DNA from: F1-80-MAGs062 sp046345315
GTDB taxonomy: Bacteria > Planctomycetota > Planctomycetia > Planctomycetales > Planctomycetaceae
Length of the DNA stretch: 64,000 bases
Direction of reading: 5' to 3'
NCBI GenBank assembly: GCA_046345315.1
Contig: JBKDKA010000233.1
Location: 1-64,000, forward strand
The notes under the pieces are model-generated. The model worked only from the letters and a program-made list of their open reading frames with translations. It was not told the origin of the DNA and made no database searches. A program made the translations under genes and the position numbers. Position 1 is the stretch's first letter, and every line of letters starts with the position of its first letter. Below are positions 45,274 to 53,725 of the stretch, piece by piece.

Positions 45274-45462
45274 CTGTCACTCCATGATCATGCCGCGGAA
45301 CAGCTTTCGGAGGTCAGTGTCACATCAACGCTCGTTGGTAACGTCACGCTCCGACCCTGGGAACAGACCCCGGCAAAGCGTAATCGAAAACGAGTGTTCT
45401 TCGGAATCCCGATTCCTTCGATGCGAAAATTTCCCGTCATCTTCGATGATCGACTGGAGCAA

Positions 45463-46182
45463 CTACCCGTCGCTCCGGGGATTTTCTTCCGCCGCCGCTG
45501 CCGATTCTGCTCGACCAAGGAACGCTCGCCGAGCATTCCGAACAAATGACTGCATGAGATCAGCGTTCTTGATTCCCGGTGAGACTTCAACACCACTGGC
45601 TGTGTCAACGCCCCAGGGGCCTAGATCCAGAATTGCTTCGCCGACGTTTTCATCTGTAAGTCCGCCGGCAAGAATCATCGGAGGCATATCCTGGTGCAGC
45701 AGATACCGCCGTGCCACATCGCGATCCAGCTGGCATCCGGTACCGCCATACTGATCGCCCACATGAGCATCCAGAAGGCAGGCCTTCAGCGGAATTCTGG
45801 AAATGAGATGTCTGACGGATTCCAGCAGGTCAGACAGATTCTCCGCACGAGCTCGAAATGCCCGGATGATTGACACTTCCGGGCGAGCCTGATGAAAGGC
45901 GTGCATCAGATCGTCGGACTCGTCCCCATGAAACTGAACGCAGTGAAGTCGATTCCGGTCGGTCGTTTCGCAGATCTCGGCAAGTGTGGCATTCACGAAA
46001 ACGCCGACACACAGAATTCGCTGATCGCAGTGCCGAATCGCTGCCACGAGTTCAGCGGCCGTGGCAGGATCGACGAATCGTTTTGAGCGAGGATAGAAAT
46101 TCAGTCCAATCGCATCGACACCGGTTCGCGCGGCATTGACCGCGTCACTGATCGTTGTGATGCCGCAGATCTTTGTCCACAT
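45463..46182 (-). CDS. trpF: Phosphoribosylanthranilate isomerase
   Basis: 239 residues with the TrpF signatures: KICGITT at the N-terminus with the catalytic cysteine (Cys6), GLNFYPRSKRFV, VQFHGDES, LLDAHVGDQYGGTG with the catalytic aspartate, and ILAGGLTDENV and GVDTASGVEVSPGIKN for phosphate binding. It catalyses the Amadori rearrangement in tryptophan synthesis. No other trp gene is near. The polar C-terminal tail (about 220-239) is longer than usual and probably disordered. Confidence 0.95.
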   Translation of the reverse strand: MWTKICGITTISDAVNAARTGVDAIGLNFYPRSKRFVDPATAAELVAAIRHCDQRILCVGVFVNATLAEICETTDRNRLHCVQFHGDESDDLMHAFHQARPEVSIIRAFRARAENLSDLLESVRHLISRIPLKACLLDAHVGDQYGGTGCQLDRDVARRYLLHQDMPPMILAGGLTDENVGEAILDLGPWGVDTASGVEVSPGIKNADLMQSFVRNARRAFLGRAESAAAAEENPRSDG

Positions 46183-46233
46183 GGTGTTATGCAGTCTGCA
46201 ATGAACAGCGTCTGCTGAGCCTGAGCGGTCACA

Positions 46234-48036
46234 TCATTCTGCTGCTGCCGCTTCAGATGCCTCAGCCTGCACTTCCGGAGCTTTCACAATTTTGTAAAGA
46301 GGTTCGTTACCGAACTTCGCTCCGCATTTCGGGCACTTGGCTTTGGCGATCGATTTTCCGTTCGCCCCGCCAAGCTTATTCTTCTTGCGCCCCTCTTCAC
46401 CGACAGTGATCCCGCAGGCCGTGCAGCGATAGCCACTCACTTCGAGCTGATAGTCAGAATCGACCTGATAATAAAGAGGCTGTGCAACGGACTCGAAACG
46501 ATTCTGATTGAAGAAACACATCGCTCCGTCGACTTTGTCTTTCAGCGGAATTCCGTTTTCTGTTACCGGAAGCTCGATGGCAAGCTCGTTCTTCAGCGTT
46601 TCTGCAAAGGTTCTGAACTTGCTGATTGGCATCGAAAGGTATGTCTGTTTGTCGTCCGCTCCGGTTACGGGCAGGAAGAGAGCCATCCGTCCTTCGCCAA
46701 ACACAGGGACGCCGGCGAACATGGATTCAGACACCTTCGCGATCGGCTGCACAAGCTTCAGTTGAACGACGATCTCCTTACCGACCGGCTGCACTTCAGC
46801 ATTCGGAAGATCCTTGAACTCTCCCGTGCGTTCAACGTGTTCGCGAACTTTCTTCCAGCGTTCTCGCAGATCCGTTGCCGCTTCTGAAGCAGTGCCCTTC
46901 CCGCGACTCATAATGCCGAACAGTTTTGTGCGTACGAACGAAAGCATGCCGCCATCGGCCTTGTCTGTCGCAATCGGTTTGCGAGACTTTCCTGTTTCCT
47001 TGACGTAAGAAACAAGAAACACACCCGAATCCGTGATGGCAACGTCAACAGTTGTATGGTTTGCAGCAAGGCTGCCTGGCTTGAGAACGAGCGATGTTGG
47101 CGAGAACACGTGCAGCCAGGCGTCGTTTATCCAGGTCACACGAATGGATGGCCTGGTTTCTTTGGCTTCTTTAGCGGGCCGACGTTTTCGAGCCGCTGCC
47201 GTCTTCACGTTGAATGTCGGGACCTGAATGACCTTGCTGCACGCACGGCAGCGGATTTTTCTACCGGCATGTTTCTGAGTGACAGGCAGCAGAGCCTGAC
47301 ATTCTGGGCACGGAATCATTACTCGCGTCTGATCCGGACCTTTACCCTTGAGCATCCCCTCTCGCTGCTCAGCAATCGCAATCGACAGGAGGTCATCAGC
47401 ATCAGCGGCTGGAGCTGCCACCGCACCACCGGTCGCTGAAGGATTGACTGGTGCAGGTGCGGCAGGAGCGGAAGATTCCGTTTTGGCGCCCGGAGTTTTC
47501 TCTTTCGTACCGGGAATTGTCGTTGGAGTTTTCGATTCCGGCTTATCCGCAGACTGCTGGTGTTCTTCTTCTGCTCGCTGCGTCTTCTGACGCTGTACGA
47601 CCTCAAACGAGGAATCACTCGTTTGTGTGATCACTGCGGTGCCTGCCGCACCAGAATCACTGTTTTCCCCGGAACGAAACTGAGCTGCTGCCCGTTCTGC
47701 CAATCGCGTTGGCAGGAAGTCAGTTCGCTGATGTTCCGGGATGTCGCTGAAGATAATCTTCTGCGGCGTTGCACTGATCTGCTCATAACGGCGTGCAACA
47801 TCTTCGCGCATGAACGCATTGCAGTTCCAGCAGCGCACAAGACCCACACGAACCATTGCACCACAGCCCTGACACTCCTGTTCAAGACTGGCCACCTTCG
47901 GCTCAGGCCGTTCGGCGAATGCTCCGAGACGACTGGATTTGATTTCGTCGAAGACGTAAGCGCAATCCGGACATTCGTAGGTGTCCGAAAGCACCATTGC
48001 CTTGCAGTTTGGGCAGGAACGAAAATCTGTCGACAT
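46234..48036 (-). CDS. Multi-zinc-ribbon protein of unknown function
   Basis: 600 residues. Paired cysteine knuckles mark several zinc ribbons: CPNC and CPDC at residues 8-25, CQGC and CWNC near 55-72, an MJ0042-type CPEC...CRAC near 235-260, and a terminal CTAC...CPKC unit near 545-580. The segment at about 130-230 is Pro/Ala/Thr-rich and likely disordered. The central ~270 residues have mixed alpha/beta character with no family I recognise. MJ0042-type ribbons are common in planctomycete proteins. It is on the same strand as trpF but 51 bases away, so cotranscription is possible. Confidence 0.72.
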   Translation of the reverse strand: MSTDFRSCPNCKAMVLSDTYECPDCAYVFDEIKSSRLGAFAERPEPKVASLEQECQGCGAMVRVGLVRCWNCNAFMREDVARRYEQISATPQKIIFSDIPEHQRTDFLPTRLAERAAAQFRSGENSDSGAAGTAVITQTSDSSFEVVQRQKTQRAEEEHQQSADKPESKTPTTIPGTKEKTPGAKTESSAPAAPAPVNPSATGGAVAAPAADADDLLSIAIAEQREGMLKGKGPDQTRVMIPCPECQALLPVTQKHAGRKIRCRACSKVIQVPTFNVKTAAARKRRPAKEAKETRPSIRVTWINDAWLHVFSPTSLVLKPGSLAANHTTVDVAITDSGVFLVSYVKETGKSRKPIATDKADGGMLSFVRTKLFGIMSRGKGTASEAATDLRERWKKVREHVERTGEFKDLPNAEVQPVGKEIVVQLKLVQPIAKVSESMFAGVPVFGEGRMALFLPVTGADDKQTYLSMPISKFRTFAETLKNELAIELPVTENGIPLKDKVDGAMCFFNQNRFESVAQPLYYQVDSDYQLEVSGYRCTACGITVGEEGRKKNKLGGANGKSIAKAKCPKCGAKFGNEPLYKIVKAPEVQAEASEAAAAE

Positions 48037-48424
48037 GTCGCCGATTCGTCTCTTGAGAGTGAAAGTCCGTACCGTGCACCAGCAGATCTGGTCATCACCG
48101 GGAGTTTACGACGAAAAATCCCCCGGCCGAAATAAGTTTTTCGGCCAGTCGTTTCCAGCCTGGAATCCATAGTCAGGTTCTGGCGATTTTTCCGATCACG
48201 AGCGTTCCGGATGGATTTCGCGGCTGGAAGTGCTCCTGACAAAAATTGCAGGTGCCGGTCGATTATAACGGCCAGGATCCTGCGATTTGACATAGAAATC
48301 GCAGTTCTTTTCAAAAAACATGCCCGGAACGTGATTCTTTTCGATCCCAGCCGCCCTCAGGCAACTCCCCCCGTGTTTTCTCAGTATTTCTTTCCCTCAG
48401 ACGGTCATTCGCATTCGTTTCCGT
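48037..48424. other. Intergenic region with a hairpin
   Basis: 388 bases between the argE-like stop and the zinc-ribbon start, both on the minus strand. A hairpin at 48280-48311 is listed separately. It should hold the zinc-ribbon gene promoter. No gene is seen. Confidence 0.4.
48280..48311 (+). terminator. Hairpin with T-rich tail
   Basis: A perfect 9-bp stem, CTGCGATTT and AAATCGCAG, with a 7-base loop is followed on the plus strand by TTCTTTT. The only genes it could serve by position are on the minus strand (the argE-like gene ends 120 bases away), where the tail is not T-rich. It may end antisense transcription, or be a regulatory stem. Confidence 0.4.
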
Positions 48425-49564
48425 TCAATTCATGCACCATCGATGAATCAGATATGAATAAAGAGCCTGACCACGGGACAGCTGATCGAGCGTAATGAAT
48501 TCATCGTCTGTGTGAGCCTGATCAATGCTTCCCGGGCCAAGAACGACGATGTTTCGGAGTTCCGTGAACACGGCCCCATCGGTTCCGTAGGCCACGGTTC
48601 GCGGTTTCTCAGTCCCCGTAATTCCGATCAGTTCCTGAACAAACGGACTGCTTGGATCAGTAAAGAGCGGTTCTCCGGAAAAGAGAAGTTCAAACTGAAG
48701 TCCGTGGCGACTTGCCAGATTCTGAATGCGTGCTACCGCTGCATCGGCATTCTGCCCCGGCATCGGGCGAAAATAGATGATGCAGGTGCTTTTCGCTGCC
48801 GTAATGTTGACGGCTCCGTTGTGATCATTGACACCGATGTTCATAGTGGTCGTCGGCGGCACGAATCGGTCGTCCAGCCATTGAGCCTCGGTTTCCATCT
48901 CGTAGTAGAATTCCCGGAGATCCGAAAGAAAAGGAATCATCGCGAGATTGGCGTTAACCCCCAGTCCCGTGCTCGAATGAGCTGCTCGACCGGTGGATGT
49001 GACTGCGATGGCACGACCTCCCTTATGCGAATAAACCACCTGCAGCATAGTGGGTTCGCCGATAATGGCCCGCGTCTGTTGCTGGACAATCTCTCGGTAA
49101 ATCAACGATCGCTGAGATAACTCCCGAGCACCTCGCATGCCGATTTCTTCATCGGCCGTGAGCATGATGAAAACCGGCGCCTTCAGCTGATCGGATGCCG
49201 TCCTTCCTGCCGCTTCCAGCATGCAGGCCAGTGACCCTTTCATGTCACATGAGCCACGACCGTAAAGACGGTCTGAAGTGATCAATGGTTCGAACGGTCC
49301 GCTCTTTGAAAAGCTCCAGGAATTGACCGGAACGACATCCGTATGGCCGAACCATGCCAGACCGGAAACACCGGTCGGACCTCTTCGTCCGGCAATGCAG
49401 CTTTTCAGCACTCCGTTCTGGTCGTGGTAATCGATTCGTTCCGTCTCGAAGTTCAGTTTCTTCAGCCAGACATCGATCTGATCCGTCACGTCGGAGTTGG
49501 AGTCCTGACTGACGGAGGGAAATCGGATGAGATCGCAGAGGTAATCCGCGGCTTGCCTAGTCAT
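48425..49564 (-). CDS. argE: M20-family deacylase, probable acetylornithine deacetylase
   Basis: 379 residues with the M20 dizinc hydrolase layout: first zinc histidine in WFGHTDVVP (near residue 73), bridging aspartate in LYGRGSCDMKG, and general-base/zinc glutamates in LTADEEIGMRG. A dimerisation lid domain follows (about 175-285), with a C-terminal zinc histidine in DQAHTDDEFI. The order and spacing fit ArgE (N-acetylornithine to ornithine) best. DapE and other M20 peptidases share the motifs, so the substrate is inferred. No arginine gene is adjacent. Confidence 0.82.
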   Translation of the reverse strand: MTRQAADYLCDLIRFPSVSQDSNSDVTDQIDVWLKKLNFETERIDYHDQNGVLKSCIAGRRGPTGVSGLAWFGHTDVVPVNSWSFSKSGPFEPLITSDRLYGRGSCDMKGSLACMLEAAGRTASDQLKAPVFIMLTADEEIGMRGARELSQRSLIYREIVQQQTRAIIGEPTMLQVVYSHKGGRAIAVTSTGRAAHSSTGLGVNANLAMIPFLSDLREFYYEMETEAQWLDDRFVPPTTTMNIGVNDHNGAVNITAAKSTCIIYFRPMPGQNADAAVARIQNLASRHGLQFELLFSGEPLFTDPSSPFVQELIGITGTEKPRTVAYGTDGAVFTELRNIVVLGPGSIDQAHTDDEFITLDQLSRGQALYSYLIHRWCMN

Positions 49565-49721
49565 TTCGTCCAGACCCTTTTTCCAGTTTCGGTGTTCGCC
49601 CCGCCGGCATGACGCTCCTCAGGAAGCTGTCCACAGTGTATCGTAATCGCATTGCATAAGCTGCTGTGGTCACGGTATTTCAGCAGCGGACTGATTCTTC
49701 CGGCTGTTCGAGGAAGCTCTG

Positions 49722-51005
49722 ATGTCGTCGTCCCTGATTCGTGAGATTCTGATTCCGCTGGAAGAGCTTCGGCTGATTGATCCGCACACGCATATTAATC
49801 CGCATTCCCCGGCATCAAGTTCCCTGGCGGACATTCTCGGTTACCACTACTACACGGAGCTTGCTCATTCGTCCGGGCTTCCGAAGGAACGCATTGAAGA
49901 ACCGGGGCTGGCACCGAAAGCAAAGGTGGCTCGGCTGATTCCCTACCTGGCCACCATTGAGAATACCGCTCAGTACAGCTGGCTGCTGGAAATGTGCCGC
50001 GTTTTCTTCGATTTCCACGAGGAACGAATCACCGTTGCCAATTGGGAAAAGCTGTACGATCGTTCGCTTGCAGTGATGGCGGCGCCGGAATGGGAGAAGA
50101 CTGTTCTGGAACGCAGCGGTCTCGACCAGGTCTACCTGACCAACGATTTCGACGATCCCCTGAAAGGCTTTGATACCTCCTTCTACGTTCCGTGTCTTCG
50201 GACTGATGACCTCGTTTTTCACCTCGGTAAGCCGGAGGTTCGAAAGAGGCTTCACAAGTCAACGGATGCGTCCCCCGGATGTGCCTCCACGCTGAAAGCA
50301 TCAATCGGAAAACTGTTTGAACACTTTTCGAAACATCACGCGCGTGCCTGTGCCATTTCGTTACCACCGGATTTTGCACCGGAACCCGTCTCGAATGCGA
50401 TCGCAGACCCAATTGTGGCAAAGGTGTTCGCAGGAACAGAACTCTCCGTTGACGAATCGCGAAATCTGAGCAACTTTGTATTCTGGACTCTGGCGGAGTT
50501 CTGTCAGGAGTTTCGTCTGCCTTTTGATCTGATGATCGGCGTCAATCGTCGAGTCTACGAGGCGGGCGTGTTTCAGGGGCAGGATCTTTACGATCACCGG
50601 ACTTCACTGATCCAGTACAAACGACTGCTGAACAGCTTTCCCCGGGTCACATTTCCGATTTCTGTTCTGTCTGAGACCAGTAATCAGGAACTGGTGAGCT
50701 ATTCCTGGATCTTTCCGAATGTGGTCACATCCGGTCACTGGTGGTATTCGAATATACCGGTCTTTATCGAGAAAGATTGTCGCAGCAGACTTCAGGCAGT
50801 TCCGGCCACGAAGCAGATTGGCTACTACAGCGACATGTACAAACTGGAGTTTGCTCTGCCGAAGTTCGCCATGTATCGAAGAATCCTGGCAAAAATACTC
50901 GCCGAGGATTTCGTCGTCGAAAGAAAGTGGAGTATCGATCGCGCTGTGGAACTGGGAAAACGCGTGCTTCGCGGAAACGTCGAAGCGATCTTCGGGGGTG
51001 TCTGA
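49722..51005 (+). CDS. Glucuronate isomerase family (UxaC-like) protein
   Basis: 427 residues; GAGGAAG precedes the ATG at good spacing. The amidohydrolase-fold metal motif IDPHTHINP lies near residue 20. YLTNDFDDPLKGFD, FDLMIGVNRRVYEAG, SGHWWYSNIP and KQIGYYSDMYKLEF are the conserved stretches of the uronate isomerase family, which interconverts glucuronate/galacturonate with fructuronate/tagaturonate. It is about 40 residues shorter than E. coli UxaC, and no uxu/kdg pathway genes are near, so a divergent role is possible. Confidence 0.75.
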   Translation: MSSSLIREILIPLEELRLIDPHTHINPHSPASSSLADILGYHYYTELAHSSGLPKERIEEPGLAPKAKVARLIPYLATIENTAQYSWLLEMCRVFFDFHEERITVANWEKLYDRSLAVMAAPEWEKTVLERSGLDQVYLTNDFDDPLKGFDTSFYVPCLRTDDLVFHLGKPEVRKRLHKSTDASPGCASTLKASIGKLFEHFSKHHARACAISLPPDFAPEPVSNAIADPIVAKVFAGTELSVDESRNLSNFVFWTLAEFCQEFRLPFDLMIGVNRRVYEAGVFQGQDLYDHRTSLIQYKRLLNSFPRVTFPISVLSETSNQELVSYSWIFPNVVTSGHWWYSNIPVFIEKDCRSRLQAVPATKQIGYYSDMYKLEFALPKFAMYRRILAKILAEDFVVERKWSIDRAVELGKRVLRGNVEAIFGGV

Positions 51006-51108
51006 ACTGCGAATGAAGTCTTCAGCCGTTCCAGGAATTCTTCGCAGATCAGTCAGTGAGTCGGCGATTCCAATCAAGAGACATCGGTCATCGTTGCGAG
51101 GCTGAATA

Positions 51109-52758
51109 ATGGCTCGAATCGTTCTGCTGAAAGATGGACAGGCTCTGGTTCATGAGCTTCGGACTTTTCCTGCTCGACTCGGTCGACATCCCGACTGCGA
51201 TATTCAGCTGGATTCCAATCAGGTCTCCCGCTTTCATGCGCAGCTGATCCGACAGGACGAACGAATTCTTCTGGAGGATCTCGGGAGCGGCAACGGCTCG
51301 TTCCATAATGGCCGACAGCTGGAAAAGAACCAGACTCAGCTTCTGAAGCATGGCGATCGAATCAAGCTCGGACCGGTCAAGCTGCGTTTCGAGGATGAAC
51401 TCGCATCCACCGATACACTCGGAATGACGATGGGGGTCGATCTGAATGACGGATCCACGTCGACGATTATGGGATCGGCTTCAGCGCGGGGGTACGGACT
51501 GTTTGAAGTTCGTCCCGAAGAGAAACTGAAGGGGATTCTGAAGATCAATCAGAGTCTCGCCGGTACGGTTGAGATCCAGAACATCGCACCAAAGATTCTT
51601 GATACGCTGTTTGACATCTTTCCACAGGCGGATCGAGGCACGATTCTTATCCGCGACAACCCGGAAAGCCGTCTTCTGCCTTATGCTCAGAAACGCCGAT
51701 CGGAGTCTGATGACGAATCCGTCAGGCTCAGCCGAACCGTTCTCGAAAAGGTGCTCACTGATCGAGCCGGGATTCTTTCTGCCGATGCCGCCAGTGATTC
51801 GCGATTCAGCGCGAGTGAATCGATTTCCAGTCTGACGATTCACTCGATGCTGTGTGTTCCGCTTCTGGGACGCGATGGTGAACCATTTGGTGTCATCAAT
51901 CTCGACAGTCAGAATCCGATGAAACGATTCACGGATGACGACCTGGAACTTCTGCTGGCGGTCGCGTCTCAGGCTGCTCATTCCTACGAAAACGCTCGCC
52001 TGATGCAGGCCTGGCTCGAAAAACAGAAGCAGGATAAAGAGATGCGAATCGCCAGCGGAGTTCAGAAAGCTCTGCTGCCGGAGAAACTCCCTGAGATCCC
52101 GGGGTATCGCTTTTTTGCTTCCTACCATGCGGCTCAGGAAGTCGGAGGAGATTATTTCGACTGCTTTCCGATCGGTAGCAGAAAGGTCTGCATTTCGTTC
52201 GGAGATGTGGCCGGGAAAGGTGTCCCTGGTGCTTTGATCATGGCGCGTATTGCCAGCGTCGTTCAGAATACGATGTCATTCACGGATGATGTGTCGACCG
52301 CCATTCAGCGAATCAATGCACATATGTGTCACAGCATGGTCGAAGGTCGGTTTGTGACCTACATTCTCGGGGTCATCGATCTGAAAACGCACGTGATTAC
52401 ACTGGCGAATGGCGGACACATGTCACCGCTCATCAGGCTGCCTGATGGTACTGTGGAAGAATTTCAGGATGAGTCGATCGGAATTCCGATCGGGATCATG
52501 GAAGACTATCCGTACGCGGTTTCACAGCGACAGATCAAACCCGGTGAAACTTTTGTACTCATCACGGACGGTGTCGACGAAGCCATGGATCCCGAGAACA
52601 GGCTCTATACGAAAGAACGCGTGCGTGAATTCGTCTCGAAGAGCTCCGCAGATCCGGAAGAAATCGGGAAGTCACTTCTGGCCGATGTGCGGCTTCATGC
52701 CAATGGTCGTGAGCAGAACGACGACATCACGATCATGACATTCGGGCGACTTCCATAA
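51109..52758 (+). CDS. FHA-GAF-PP2C (SpoIIE/RsbU-type) phosphatase
   Basis: 549 residues. An FHA phosphothreonine-binding domain (about 5-95; RLGRHPDCDI, SRFHAQL, GSGNGSFHNG) is followed by a GAF sensor domain (about 150-305) and a short helical linker. A SpoIIE/RsbU-type PP2C domain (about 325-548) has metal-binding residues in GGDYFDCF, FGDVAGKGVPGAL and ITDGVDEAMD. Such proteins dephosphorylate anti-sigma antagonists or other Ser/Thr phosphoproteins. FHA suggests recruitment by a Ser/Thr kinase, and two kinases lie in this window. It is followed by the DUF58 gene after 40 bases, probably cotranscribed. Confidence 0.9.
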   Translation: MARIVLLKDGQALVHELRTFPARLGRHPDCDIQLDSNQVSRFHAQLIRQDERILLEDLGSGNGSFHNGRQLEKNQTQLLKHGDRIKLGPVKLRFEDELASTDTLGMTMGVDLNDGSTSTIMGSASARGYGLFEVRPEEKLKGILKINQSLAGTVEIQNIAPKILDTLFDIFPQADRGTILIRDNPESRLLPYAQKRRSESDDESVRLSRTVLEKVLTDRAGILSADAASDSRFSASESISSLTIHSMLCVPLLGRDGEPFGVINLDSQNPMKRFTDDDLELLLAVASQAAHSYENARLMQAWLEKQKQDKEMRIASGVQKALLPEKLPEIPGYRFFASYHAAQEVGGDYFDCFPIGSRKVCISFGDVAGKGVPGALIMARIASVVQNTMSFTDDVSTAIQRINAHMCHSMVEGRFVTYILGVIDLKTHVITLANGGHMSPLIRLPDGTVEEFQDESIGIPIGIMEDYPYAVSQRQIKPGETFVLITDGVDEAMDPENRLYTKERVREFVSKSSADPEEIGKSLLADVRLHANGREQNDDITIMTFGRLP

Positions 52759-52798
52759 CAGTTTTTCTGTTTTCCTGTTCTCTCGGGATACTGAGACC

Positions 52799-53704
52799 TT
52801 GCGAGACTTTATCGATCCCGGAGTCCTCGGACGGCTGTCAGCTCTACCGCTGAATGCTCGGTTTGCGATGTCAGGCAATGTGTCCGGGCGTCACCGAAGC
52901 CAGTCTCGTGGATCCAGCCTTGAGTTTTCGGAGTATCGAAAATACGTACCCGGAGATGACACACGCAGGCTTGACTGGCGAGCCTGGGGGCGGAGTGATC
53001 GTTATTTCATCAAGGAGTTCGAGGCTGACACCAATCTTCGGCTTTGCCTCGTTATTGATACCAGCGGTTCGATGAATTATTCCGAACCCATTCCTTCCAG
53101 CGCTCGTCATCCATCGGAAGTTTCGCGGATCGCCTGCGCACGTCAGCTGGCCGGTACTCTCGCGTGTCTCGCCGCTACACAGGGTGATGCGGTGGGTGTT
53201 TACTTCTCCAATTCGCTCACAAATCGGAGGATCGCCCCGAAACGCAGCTCTGCTCACCTGCGATTCATCCTTGACGAGCTTTCAGCGATTCGAGCCGAAG
53301 GAACTTCGACACTGACTCAGACTCTCCACGAAGTGGCTGAACAGATCCCAAGGCGGGCTCTGGTTGTAATCATCTCGGACCTGTTCGTGGACTCCGCAGA
53401 ACTGCAGAGCTGTTTTCAGCATCTGAGATTTCGCCGACATGACGTGGTGCTGTTTCATGTTCTTGGACGCAGCGAGCTGGAATTTGAGTTTGATCGGCCG
53501 GTACGGTTTCTGGATCTTGAAGGAGCGCCGCCGATGCTGATTGATCCTGTGTCTGTGGCGTCCCGGTATCGCGAAGCGATCGAAGAATGGATGAAGGAAA
53601 TTCGCCAGACAACGCGTCAGAGCAACGTTGACTATCGTTTTACGACGATGGATCGGTCGTATGAAGATGTTCTGGCGGAGTTCCTGATCGCTCGTCAGAG
53701 ATGA
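52799..53704 (+). CDS. DUF58 (vWA-like) protein
   Basis: 301 residues beginning at a TTG; the family's conserved N-terminal FIDPGVLGRLSALPLNARF starts right there and no ATG is near. The DUF58 signature is clear in SGRHRSQSRGSSLEFSEYR, YVPGDDTRRLDWRAWGRSD and FEADTNLRLCLVIDTSGSM, the last being a MIDAS-type DxSxS metal site. DUF58 proteins usually pair with a MoxR AAA+ ATPase and membrane vWA proteins. That set is not present here; the partner upstream is an FHA-GAF-PP2C phosphatase. Confidence 0.9.
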   Translation: MRDFIDPGVLGRLSALPLNARFAMSGNVSGRHRSQSRGSSLEFSEYRKYVPGDDTRRLDWRAWGRSDRYFIKEFEADTNLRLCLVIDTSGSMNYSEPIPSSARHPSEVSRIACARQLAGTLACLAATQGDAVGVYFSNSLTNRRIAPKRSSAHLRFILDELSAIRAEGTSTLTQTLHEVAEQIPRRALVVIISDLFVDSAELQSCFQHLRFRRHDVVLFHVLGRSELEFEFDRPVRFLDLEGAPPMLIDPVSVASRYREAIEEWMKEIRQTTRQSNVDYRFTTMDRSYEDVLAEFLIARQR

Positions 53705-53725
53705 ATTCGCCCAGCGCCGTTCCAC

